Source: Tautonia plasticadhaerens
GTDB lineage: Bacteria; Planctomycetota; Planctomycetia; Isosphaerales; Isosphaeraceae
Direction: 5' to 3'
Assembly: GCF_007752535.1 (NCBI RefSeq)
Contig: NZ_CP036426.1
Span: 5,394,001 to 5,458,000, forward strand
DNA length: 64,000 nucleotides
The notes under the pieces were generated by a model. That model did not search any database and was not told the DNA's origin. It was given only the letters and a program-made list of their open reading frames with translations. The translations under genes and the position numbers were made by a program. This document shows, piece after piece, positions 12,475 to 20,065 of this stretch; within the stretch, counting starts at the first letter, position 1; each line of letters begins with the position of its first letter.

Positions 12475-13134
12475 ATGAGAATCACCTGGTACGGCCACGC
12501 CGCCTTCCTCGTCGAGGCCGACGGCAAGCGGATCATCCTCGACCCCTACACCTCGGCCGACGTCGGCTCCTACGCCCCCATCTCCGAGGGGGCCGACGTG
12601 GTTGCCGCCAGCCACGAGAACGCGAAGTATCACAGCGGCACCTCCGAGATCGTCCCCCCCTTCGAGACGGTGCTGGGCACCTCGATCCCCCCCGAGGGGG
12701 TCGAAGTCGCCGGGATTCGCATCCAGGCCATCCCCGCCTTCGAGACCCCCGAGAAGCGCGCCGGGGACGAGGTCTCGATCCTCGACTTCCGCCTCGAAGG
12801 CCTGCACGTCGCCTTCCTCGGCGACCTCGGCCACCCCCTCGGCACCCTGGAACTGGCCCTACTCGGCCGCCCCGACGTCCTGCTCGTCCCCGCCGGCGGC
12901 CCGCCGACGATCGACTACCCGCTGATCCCCCCGCTCATCGACGCCCTCTCCCCCTCGATCGTCATCCCGATGCACTACCTGACCCCCAAGATCAACCTGG
13001 AGATCCAGCCCGTCGAACGCTTCCTGGAGGCCTTGCCCGACTGGCCGGTCGAGCGGGTCGACGGCCCGAGCGTCACCGTCGACCGGGAGTCCCTCGAACC
13101 CCGACGGATCGTCGTGCTGGAGTCGGCCCGGTGA
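12475..13134 (+). CDS. Metallo-beta-lactamase-fold protein with altered metal motif (UlaG/UPF0173-like)
   Basis: 219-residue MBL-fold protein beginning MRITWYGHAAFLVEADGKRI, the usual UPF0173/UlaG-like opening (GHA.F.I with LDPY). The segment where the HxHxDH zinc motif should be reads SHENAKYH (about residues 44-51), so most canonical ligands are replaced. Later positions are better conserved: VAFLGDLGHPL (about 103-113) keeps the Asp/His pair and IPMHYLTPK holds the final His. It could use one metal, or be a non-enzymatic or divergent hydrolase. Cytoplasmic, with no signal peptide. It follows the PDZ hydrolase by 84 bp. Fold assignment is firm; activity is uncertain. Confidence 0.85.
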   Translation: MRITWYGHAAFLVEADGKRIILDPYTSADVGSYAPISEGADVVAASHENAKYHSGTSEIVPPFETVLGTSIPPEGVEVAGIRIQAIPAFETPEKRAGDEVSILDFRLEGLHVAFLGDLGHPLGTLELALLGRPDVLLVPAGGPPTIDYPLIPPLIDALSPSIVIPMHYLTPKINLEIQPVERFLEALPDWPVERVDGPSVTVDRESLEPRRIVVLESAR

Positions 13135-13155
13135 GCCGGGGATCTCACGCAGGGG

Positions 13156-13223
13156 CGCAAGGTCGCGGAGGAAGACGCGGGGAACCGCCCGGACTCTCGC
13201 TCCCTCCTCTCCGCGACCCTGCG
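13156..13223 (+). terminator. Hairpin downstream of the MBL-fold gene
   Basis: An inverted repeat pairs 13156-13170 with 13209-13223 (15 bp, one mismatch, 38-nt loop) about 20 bp after the MBL-fold stop codon, followed by an AT-rich stretch (AGATTATT). Suitable as a terminator, but the long loop could equally mark a dispersed intergenic repeat. Confidence 0.4.
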
Positions 13224-13333
13224 AGATTATTCCTCCCGTCCTTCTGCTCCCCGGCCCGATGTCGTAGGCTCCCCCCGAGGAGCCCGGCCGCAGCACCCCG
13301 AACGACCGATCGATCGCCCCCGGAACTCCTCCC

Positions 13334-14023
13334 ATGCCCGCCACCCCCGACCTGCTCGCGATCTTCGACCACGACGGCGTGCTCGTCGATTCGCTCGCCT
13401 TCCACCAGAGCGCCTGGGTCGACCTCGGCCGCCGCGCCGATCTGCCGATTACCGAGCAATTCGTGCTCGAAACCTTCGGCATGACCAACCCGGCCATCTT
13501 CCGACGCCTCGTCGGCGACGCCCTCGACGACGCCGAGGTCGCCCGCCTCGGCGCCCTGAAGGAGGAGTGCTATCGGGAAGTCGCCCGGGGCAAGGTCGTG
13601 CTCATGGACGGCGTCCACGCCCTGCTCGACGCCCTGACGGCCCGGGGCGTCGCCCTGGCCATCGGCACCAGCGGACCACGGGCGAACATGCGGCTCACCG
13701 TCGAGTCTTGCGGCCTCGACGGCCGCTTCGCCGCCATCGCCGCGCTGGAGGACATCACCCGATCGAAGCCGGATCCCGAAGTCTTCCTGCTCGCGGCCCG
13801 GCTCGCCGGGGTCGATCCCCGGGGCGCCGTCGTCTTCGAGGACGCGCCGATCGGCATCCAGGCCGCCAAGGCCGCCGGCATGTTCGCCGTCGGGGTCGCC
13901 TCGACCCGACCGGCCGAGGCCCTCCGGGAGGCCGGCGCCGACGAGGTGGTCGAATCCCTCGCCGACTACCCAGTCGACGCCCTGCTCGACCGCCTCCGAT
14001 CCCGATCGGGGGGCACGGCCTGA
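13334..14023 (+). CDS. HAD-superfamily phosphatase/beta-phosphoglucomutase-like protein
   Basis: Cytoplasmic haloacid-dehalogenase hydrolase of subfamily IA (229 aa). Motif I is IFDHDGVLVDS (Asp nucleophile near residue 12), motif II is IGTSGPR (about 112-118), the motif III lysine is in TRSKPDPEVFL (about 138-148), and motif IV is VVFEDAPIGIQAAKAAGM (about 164-181). The helical cap with TFGMTNPAIFRRLVGD resembles beta-phosphoglucomutase and phosphoglycolate phosphatase-like enzymes, so the substrate is probably a small sugar phosphate; it cannot be specified. It starts at the ATG 13334 after a short leader and converges on fur, with 19 bp between the stop codons. Confidence 0.88.
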   Translation: MPATPDLLAIFDHDGVLVDSLAFHQSAWVDLGRRADLPITEQFVLETFGMTNPAIFRRLVGDALDDAEVARLGALKEECYREVARGKVVLMDGVHALLDALTARGVALAIGTSGPRANMRLTVESCGLDGRFAAIAALEDITRSKPDPEVFLLAARLAGVDPRGAVVFEDAPIGIQAAKAAGMFAVGVASTRPAEALREAGADEVVESLADYPVDALLDRLRSRSGGTA

Positions 14024-14042
14024 GGGGTCCCGCGCGGATCGG

Positions 14043-14537
14043 TCAGATCTGGTCGAGCTTCCGCCGCCGGCCCCGGGCCTTCAGGCAGTCGGAGCATTGG
14101 CCCGTGATCACGAAGCGGTGGTTGTCGGGCCGGAAGCCGAACTCCTGGCCGATCAGCTCCCGGAGCTTGCGGATCTCCTCGTTGCGGAACTCGACGATCG
14201 CCCCGCACTGGGTGCAATGCATGTGGTCGTGCGAGGGATACCCGTAACTATGCTCATACGCCGATCGGTTGGTGAGCCTCAGCTCGCGGAGCAGGCCGGC
14301 GTCGACCATCAGCCGGAGGGTCCGGTAGACGGTGGACCGGCTGACCCGTCGGCCGGACTCCCGGAGGTCGGCCACCAGTTCGTCGGCGTCGAAGTGCTTG
14401 TGGGTGTTGAAGATGTGGTTGACGAGCACGCGGCGGGGCTCGGTCAGCTTCTCGCCCCGGATCTCGAGGTACTCGCGGAACTTCTCCTCGGGGCTGTCGG
14501 TGACCTGGAGCGGCGCGAGGTCTTGGGATGGGGTCAC
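14043..14537 (-). CDS. Fur family transcriptional regulator
   Basis: Metal-dependent repressor of the Fur/Zur/PerR family, 164 residues. The winged-helix reading helix is VSRSTVYRTLRLMVDAGLL (about residues 65-83). The metal sites are HDHMHC (103-108) with Cys108-x2-Cys111 and Cys148-x2-Cys151, the structural Zn(Cys)4 site, and HKHFDADEL (about 46-54) belongs to the regulatory site. The start MTPSQDLAPLQ fits, and no longer start is needed. Sequence alone does not decide between iron, zinc or peroxide sensing. A perfect 17-bp palindrome 70 bp upstream suggests autoregulation. It may control iron or zinc uptake genes elsewhere; none is adjacent. Confidence 0.93.
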   Translation of the reverse strand: MTPSQDLAPLQVTDSPEEKFREYLEIRGEKLTEPRRVLVNHIFNTHKHFDADELVADLRESGRRVSRSTVYRTLRLMVDAGLLRELRLTNRSAYEHSYGYPSHDHMHCTQCGAIVEFRNEEIRKLRELIGQEFGFRPDNHRFVITGQCSDCLKARGRRRKLDQI

Positions 14538-14606
14538 GAGACTCGGTCCTTCGGGGCGTCGACGGGCCTCAGGACGAGGCCGAGGGCGGTCGGCGACGGG
14601 TCGTTG

Positions 14607-14623
14607 TCGAGAATGATTCTCGA
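14607..14623. promoter_or_regulatory. Fur-box-like palindrome upstream of fur
   Basis: The 17-bp sequence TCGAGAATGATTCTCGA is an exact inverted repeat around G14615 and contains the GAGAATGATTCTC core related to Fur/Zur boxes. It lies 70 bp upstream of the fur start codon in an AT-richer patch, as expected for autoregulation, and in the divergent region shared with the sigma-factor gene at 14846. Identified by eye. Confidence 0.7.
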
Positions 14624-14845
14624 TTATAGCGCCTCGTCGCGGCCGGGGCCAGTGCGGATCCCCCGACCTTCGGCCGTCCCGTCGCCCGCTGGAGGGGGTC
14701 GATGGGATCGAGTAGAGTCGAGTCGAAGGGCCCCGTCGGACCGAGGCGGGGCGTCGATGGGTCGAGCCGCCCGCCGGGGGGTCGCCCCTCGGCCCTCCCG
14801 GGCCGGGGCACTCGGCGGCCTCCGACCTGGCCTGGGAGGGTCACC

Positions 14846-15418
14846 ATGTCGGCGATCCGGGAGGAGCCGATGCCGTCCCCCGAGCGGTTCCGACCCTATC
14901 TCGTCGCGCTGGCCAGGCTCCGCCTGGGGGCCGGGGGCCGGGGCAAGGTCGAGGCGTCGGACGTGGTGCAGCAGACGCTGCTGGAGGCCCACCGCTGCCG
15001 GGACCAGTTCCGGGGCCGGGGCGAGGCCGAGATGGCGGCCTGGCTCCGGAAGCTACTCGCGTGCAACCTCGTCGATGCGTTCCGGGCCCGGGGACGGGCA
15101 TGCCGTGACGACGGGAGGGAGCGGTCGCTGGAGGCGGAATTGGAGCGGTCGTCGGCCCGGCTGGCCGACTTCCTCGCCGCCGACCAGACCTCGCCGAGCG
15201 AGGCGGCCGGCCGGCTGGAGCAGGCCCTCCTCCTCGCCGACGCCCTGGGGCGGCTGCCGGAGGCGCAGCGGGCCGCCCTGGAGCTGCGATATGGCCGGGG
15301 GTTGGCGGTCCTGGAGATCGCCCGGGAGCTGGACCGCAGCCCCGCCGCCGTCGCCGGGCTCCTGAAGCGGGGCGTCCGGGAGCTTCGGGCCCTGCTGGGC
15401 GACCGGGAGGGGCCATGA
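14846..15418 (+). CDS. ECF-type RNA polymerase sigma factor
   Basis: 190-residue sigma-70 family factor of the planctomycete extracytoplasmic-function type. Region 2 is visible as VEASDVVQQTLLEAH and AWLRKLLACNLVDAFR, and region 4 as LPEAQRAALELRYGRGLAVLEIARELDRSPAAV with the HTH KRGVRELRALLG. The ATG at 14846 follows a GGGAGGG ribosome-binding site. Its stop overlaps the start of the Ser/Thr kinase gene (ATGA, 15415-15418), so the two are translationally coupled. Fusion or adjacency of ECF factors to Ser/Thr kinases is a recognised planctomycete arrangement in which the kinase probably controls the sigma factor by phosphorylation. No anti-sigma factor is present. Confidence 0.92.
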   Translation: MSAIREEPMPSPERFRPYLVALARLRLGAGGRGKVEASDVVQQTLLEAHRCRDQFRGRGEAEMAAWLRKLLACNLVDAFRARGRACRDDGRERSLEAELERSSARLADFLAADQTSPSEAAGRLEQALLLADALGRLPEAQRAALELRYGRGLAVLEIARELDRSPAAVAGLLKRGVRELRALLGDREGP

Positions 15419-17724
15419 GCACCGACCCCAGCGGAGAGCGATCCCTCGACCGCCGCGTCGACGAGGCCATCGCCGAGTACCTCGCCGCCGAGGACCTCGG
15501 CCTGTCGATCGACCGCGACGCGTACCTCGCGAGGCACCCGGACCTCGCCGACGAGCTCGGGGCGTTCCTCGACGACCACGACGGCATGGCCCGCCTCGCC
15601 CCCGGCCGATTCCCCGGAGCGGCCCCCGAGCGGACCATCGACCTGGGCGAGGCGTCCGGGCCGGGCGAAGCGGGCGAGGCTTCGCCCGCCCCCACGCCCG
15701 CCCGGTGCGGGGACTACGACCTGCTGGGGGAGGTCGCCCGGGGCGGCATGGGGGTGGTCTATCGGGCCTCCCACCGCGGCCTGAACAAGGTCGTGGCCCT
15801 GAAGATGATCCTCGACGGCCCGCTCGCCTCCGGCGACGGCATCCGCCGCTTCCGGGCCGAGGCCGAGGCCCTGGCGGTGCTGGACCACCCGCACATCGTC
15901 CCCGTCTTCGACGTCGGCCAGGCGGGTTCCCATCACTACTTCGTCATGAGATACATGCCCGGGGGCAGCCTGGCCGACCGCCTCGCCCGCGGCCCGGTCG
16001 AGCCCGAGGAGGCGGCCCGGCTGGCCCACACCATCGCCCGGGCGGTCCACCACGCCCACCGCCGGGGCATCCTCCACCGCGACCTGAAGCCCTCCAACAT
16101 CCTGCTCGATGCCGAGGGCCGGCCGAGCGTCAGCGACTTCGGCCTGGCCAAGCGGATCGGCGACCTCGACGAGCGGACCGCCACCGGCGCCATCGTCGGA
16201 TCCCCCTCGTACATGGCCCCCGAGCAGGCCGAGGGGAGCCGGTCGATCACCGTGGCCACCGATGTCTACGGCCTGGGGGCGATCCTCTTCGCCCTGCTCA
16301 CCGGCCGGCCGCCGTTCCGCTCCGAGTCGGTCCTGGAGACGATCCGGCAGGTCCGGGAGTGCGACCCCGAGCCCCCCGCGAGCCTGAACCGCCGGGTCGA
16401 CCGCGACCTGGAGACGATCTGCCTGCGATGCCTGGCCAAGGACCCCGACCGCCGCTACGAGTCGGCCGACGACCTGGCGGACGACCTGGGACGCTGGCTG
16501 CGAGGCGAGCCGATCCGGGCCCGCCGGGTGGGCCGGGCCGGCCGACTCGCCCTCTGGTGCCGCCGGCACCCGGCCGCCTCCTCGCTCGGGCTGCTGACGG
16601 CCGTCTCCCTGGTGGCGACGACCCTCGCGGCCCTTTCCCTGGCCCGGGCGAGGGAGGCGATGCTCGTCCGGGAGGTCGGCATGAGCAACCGATACGCCGC
16701 CCGGCACGTCGCCAGCACAATCCTCCGGGAACTGGAGCACCTGGGCCGCCCCGTCGCCGAGGCCGCCGGGGATCCGGAGCTGATCGGCCTGCTGACGCGG
16801 GACGACCGCGAGGGGCTCCAGCGGTACGTCGAGCGGAGGGAACGGGACCCCTTCGGCGCCTCGGACGGCCGGACGTCCCTGTCGGGGGAGTCCCCCTACG
16901 CCACCTGGTTCGTCCTCGACCGGTCCGGGGTGATCCGGGGCGAGTCCCCCCGGAGCCGGGACGTGGTCGGGCGCGACTTCGGCGGCCGGGACTACGTCCG
17001 GGGGGCGATCGAACATGCCGACCGGCCCGGCTCCTCCGCCGTCCACGTCTCCCTGATCTTCAAGTCCGAGAACGACGGGATGCCCAAGTTCGCCCTGGCC
17101 GCCCCGGTCCGACCCGGGCCCGGGGGGCCGCCGATCGGCGTGGTCGCGGCGACCGTCACCACCCGGGCGGAGCTGGAGGGCCTCCGCCTCGACGACCGCA
17201 GCAGGATCGCCGTGCTCGTCGGCCGGGTCGACCCGGAGCCTCCCCGGTCCGGGGCCGAGCCGTGGAGGCCGGGCGGCTCTCACGTGATCCTCCGGCACCC
17301 GGCGTATGCCGGCCGGGGCGTCGATGCCGTCCCGTTCCCGGGGGCCCTGATCTCGGGGCTCCCGGGCCGATCGCCGGGGGGATGCCCCGGTCGGGAGTTC
17401 CGCCTCCCCGGGCCCGAGCCGGAGGGGGACGACGCCTCGGCGATCGACGACGACTACGCCGACCCCCTCGGCCGGGTCGACCCGCGCTACCGGGGCCGGT
17501 GGATCGCCGGCCTGGCCCCGGTCGGCGGCACCGAGCTGGCGGTCGTCATCCAGCGCCGGTTCGACGAGGCGGTCGACCCGGACCGGGCGTTGACGATCGG
17601 CCTGTCGCTGGGGGTCGCGACGGCCCTGACCCTGGCGATCCTGCTCCTCGGGGCGGCCGCCGTCGTCCTGAGGGGCCGGAGGGCCCGGCCCGGCTCGGGG
17701 GGCCCGGGGGGGATCCTTGCATGA
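15415..17724 (+). CDS. Transmembrane Ser/Thr protein kinase with extracellular Cache-like sensor
   Basis: 769-residue Hanks-type kinase. The catalytic domain (about residues 100-360) shows the Gly loop GEVARGGMGVVYRAS, Lys in VALKMIL, the catalytic loop HRDLKPSN (about 220-227), DFGLAKR, and the activation segment GSPSYMAPEQ, so it should be active. A transmembrane helix around 390-412 (LLTAVSLVATTLAALSLA) is followed by about 310 extracytoplasmic residues with ATWFVLDRSGVIRGESP and VVGRDFGGRDYVRGAI, resembling a double-Cache sensor, then a second helix around 727-752. It overlaps the ECF sigma gene by four bases, so it is probably the signal-responsive partner of that sigma factor. The ligand is unknown. 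Confidence 0.92.
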   Translation: MSTDPSGERSLDRRVDEAIAEYLAAEDLGLSIDRDAYLARHPDLADELGAFLDDHDGMARLAPGRFPGAAPERTIDLGEASGPGEAGEASPAPTPARCGDYDLLGEVARGGMGVVYRASHRGLNKVVALKMILDGPLASGDGIRRFRAEAEALAVLDHPHIVPVFDVGQAGSHHYFVMRYMPGGSLADRLARGPVEPEEAARLAHTIARAVHHAHRRGILHRDLKPSNILLDAEGRPSVSDFGLAKRIGDLDERTATGAIVGSPSYMAPEQAEGSRSITVATDVYGLGAILFALLTGRPPFRSESVLETIRQVRECDPEPPASLNRRVDRDLETICLRCLAKDPDRRYESADDLADDLGRWLRGEPIRARRVGRAGRLALWCRRHPAASSLGLLTAVSLVATTLAALSLARAREAMLVREVGMSNRYAARHVASTILRELEHLGRPVAEAAGDPELIGLLTRDDREGLQRYVERRERDPFGASDGRTSLSGESPYATWFVLDRSGVIRGESPRSRDVVGRDFGGRDYVRGAIEHADRPGSSAVHVSLIFKSENDGMPKFALAAPVRPGPGGPPIGVVAATVTTRAELEGLRLDDRSRIAVLVGRVDPEPPRSGAEPWRPGGSHVILRHPAYAGRGVDAVPFPGALISGLPGRSPGGCPGREFRLPGPEPEGDDASAIDDDYADPLGRVDPRYRGRWIAGLAPVGGTELAVVIQRRFDEAVDPDRALTIGLSLGVATALTLAILLLGAAAVVLRGRRARPGSGGPGGILA

Positions 17725-17867
17725 CCCGGTCCCCTGGGATCACGGTCGGTTTTCCCGGATTTCGCGCCCCATCCCGGCCCCGATGTCGGCCGTAATCGAG
17801 GGGAGGTGCTGATGCCTCCCCGGCCGGGCACGGCCCGGCGGACCCGTGTGACCGGTGGGGAGCTGAC

Positions 17868-19421
17868 ATGAATACGGCACAATCCACGCTCTGGGGCCGG
17901 ATCGCCGCCTTCGAACTCGACGAACCCGGGGCCCCGCTGACCTTCACCCGTCGCCTCGCCCGGGAGAACGGCTGGGGTGAGGCGTACGCCCGTCGGGCGG
18001 TCGAGGAGTACCGCCGGTTCCTGTTCCTGGCGATGGCCTCGGGTCACCCGGTCACCCCGTCGGACCAGGTCGACCAGGCCTGGCACCTGCACCTGACCTA
18101 CACCCGGAGCTACTGGGACGACCTCTGCGGCGGCGTGCTCGGCCGCCCGCTGCACCACGGGCCGACCCGGGGAGGGGCCGAGGAGTCGGCCAAGTTCCAC
18201 GACTGGTACGGCCGGACCCTCGACTCCTACCGCCGGTTCTTCGGCGAGGAGCCCCCGGCCGACTTCTGGCCCCCGGCCGCCGACCGCTTCGGCCGGGACC
18301 TCCACTTCGCCCGGGTCAACCTGAGGGACCACTGGCTGCTGCCCCGGCCGTCGACGCTCCTCCGGGGGCTGGTCGGCCGACTGTCGGCCGTTCGGGAGGC
18401 GGTCGGGGCGAGGCCGGGGCCCGTCGCGGCCGTCGCCGCGATCGCCTTGATGCTGGCCGGCTGCGTGGCACCGGGGCTGCCGATGGGGGGGATGGGTGGC
18501 TTGGGGCTGGCGGACCGATCGGGTAGCGAATTCCTCAATCTCTTCGTCCCCCTCACCGTCGCCACGATCGTCTGCTCCTGGCTGCTCCGGCGGTGGGCCG
18601 CCTCCGGGGAGGGTGGGCCCTCGGATCCGGAGTTCGCCCTGGCGACCGACGCGTCGAAGGGCAAGGCGAAGCTCGACCCGTATGGCCTCATCCTCCTGGC
18701 CCGAGGCCCCGACCGGACGCCCCCGGTCCAGGCCGCCGTCGCCCGGCTGGTGGAGACCGGGGTCCTCTCCTACGACGAGGAACGGAAACAACTGATCACA
18801 ACCTGGTCCGACCGGGATCGGACGCTCCACCCGGTCGAGCAGGCCGCCCTGGGCGCGGTGAAGCGACGCGCCTCCTGGACGACCTGGAAGCTCGTCCAGG
18901 CCGCGAGCCGGTCGCCCGAGGTGGGGTCGGTCGAGGACCGGCTCCGGGACCAGGGCCTGCTCCAGTCGGCCTCCGAGGCCTTCCGGATCCGGGTCTTGCC
19001 GGTCCTGCCCCTAGTGGTCGTGCTCGTACTGGGGCTCTGGCGGATCGGCCTCGGGATCGAACGGGGTCGGCCGGTGGGCTTCCTGGTCCTCCTCTGCGGA
19101 CTGCTCTTCGTTGCGACGATCGTCCACCTCGTCGCCCGGCCGTGGCGGACCCGTAAGGGAGACGCCCTGGTCCGGTCGATGGACCACCTGCGGGAACGGA
19201 TCGTGAAGGATCCGCCCTCGCCGGCCTCCCCCGAGTTCCCCCTGGCCTTCGCCCTCATGGGAATGGCCGCCCTGCCGAAGGAGGGCACGCTCGGCGTGCT
19301 CGGGGCGGAGATCATCCCCCCGCCCTCGTCCGGCGGCAGCGGCTGCGGCGGCGATGGCGGGGGCGGAGGCGGCTGCGGGGGAGGCGGCTGCGGCGGCTGC
19401 GGCGGTGGCTGCGGCGGGTGA
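17868..19421 (+). CDS. TIGR04222-type membrane protein with Gly/Cys-rich C-terminus
   Basis: 517-residue protein resembling the TIGR04222 family, whose members end in a Gly- and Cys-rich tail. The N-terminus holds VDQAWHLHLTYTRSYW (about residues 65-80), the His-containing signature shared with glycine-rich-domain (GRDP-like) proteins. Hydrophobic segments appear around 183-200, 222-242, 378-398 and 402-424. The tail from about residue 487 alternates Gly runs with single Cys (GGCGGGGCGGCGGGCGG). Such tails may be targets for modification or secretion, but this is not established for this protein. The ATG at 17868 follows GGGGAG. Function unknown; msrB lies 137 bp downstream and may share a transcript. 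Confidence 0.85.
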   Translation: MNTAQSTLWGRIAAFELDEPGAPLTFTRRLARENGWGEAYARRAVEEYRRFLFLAMASGHPVTPSDQVDQAWHLHLTYTRSYWDDLCGGVLGRPLHHGPTRGGAEESAKFHDWYGRTLDSYRRFFGEEPPADFWPPAADRFGRDLHFARVNLRDHWLLPRPSTLLRGLVGRLSAVREAVGARPGPVAAVAAIALMLAGCVAPGLPMGGMGGLGLADRSGSEFLNLFVPLTVATIVCSWLLRRWAASGEGGPSDPEFALATDASKGKAKLDPYGLILLARGPDRTPPVQAAVARLVETGVLSYDEERKQLITTWSDRDRTLHPVEQAALGAVKRRASWTTWKLVQAASRSPEVGSVEDRLRDQGLLQSASEAFRIRVLPVLPLVVVLVLGLWRIGLGIERGRPVGFLVLLCGLLFVATIVHLVARPWRTRKGDALVRSMDHLRERIVKDPPSPASPEFPLAFALMGMAALPKEGTLGVLGAEIIPPPSSGGSGCGGDGGGGGGCGGGGCGGCGGGCGG

Positions 19422-19558
19422 CGGCCTGAACGCCTCCGGGTCGGACTCCGCGGGCGATTCCTGGTATCCTTGACCCCGATCCCACGACAATCGACGCATG
19501 CCCCCGGGACGGGCCCCGCCCGGCCCGACCCGGGGGACGAGGTCCGGAGGAGGTCGGC

Positions 19559-19963
19559 ATGGACGACAAGATCGAGAAGACCGACGCCGAATGGCGCGGC
19601 GAGTTGACCCCCGAACAGTACCGGATCCTCCGCCAGAAGGGGACCGAGCGGGCCTTCACGGGCATCTACTGGGACACCAAGGCCCCCGGCGTCTACCGAT
19701 GCGCCGGCTGCGGCCAGGAGCTGTTCACGTCCGACTCGAAGTTCGACTCCGGATGCGGCTGGCCGAGCTTCGACCGCCCCTTGTCCGAGTCGGGCGTCGA
19801 GGAGCACGAGGACGCCAGCCTGGGCATGCTCCGCACCGAGGTCACCTGCTCCCGGTGCGGCGGCCACCTCGGCCACGTCTTCCCCGACGGCCCGCCGACG
19901 ACCGGCCTGCGCTATTGCATCAACTCGGCCTCGCTCCGGCTCGACGAACGACCCCCCGGCTGA
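19559..19963 (+). CDS. msrB: Peptide-methionine (R)-S-oxide reductase
   Basis: Repairs the R-epimer of methionine sulfoxide in proteins, using thioredoxin as electron donor. The 134-residue protein has the SelR-domain set: zinc Cys pairs Cys48-x2-Cys51 and Cys97-x2-Cys100, the GWPSF motif (67-71), GHVFPDGP (105-112), and the catalytic Cys120 in RYCINSASL. Cys66 could be the resolving cysteine. No fused MsrA domain is present and msrA is not nearby. The ATG at 19560 follows GGAGG. No signal peptide, so probably cytoplasmic. The gene upstream is the Gly/Cys-rich membrane protein. Confidence 0.96.
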   Translation: MDDKIEKTDAEWRGELTPEQYRILRQKGTERAFTGIYWDTKAPGVYRCAGCGQELFTSDSKFDSGCGWPSFDRPLSESGVEEHEDASLGMLRTEVTCSRCGGHLGHVFPDGPPTTGLRYCINSASLRLDERPPG

Positions 19964-20065
19964 GGCCCCCCGGCGATAACCCCTGGCCCGCGACGGCCCG
20001 ATCGTTTATCACGATCCGGAGTCGGGGAGATCGCCGGTCATGGGCCAGGGTCGGAGAGCGTTTCG

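Noticed and set aside
14896-17298. An 800-codon minus-strand frame opposite the sigma factor and kinase
   Set aside because: The plus-strand proteins have conserved motifs; the antisense product has none.
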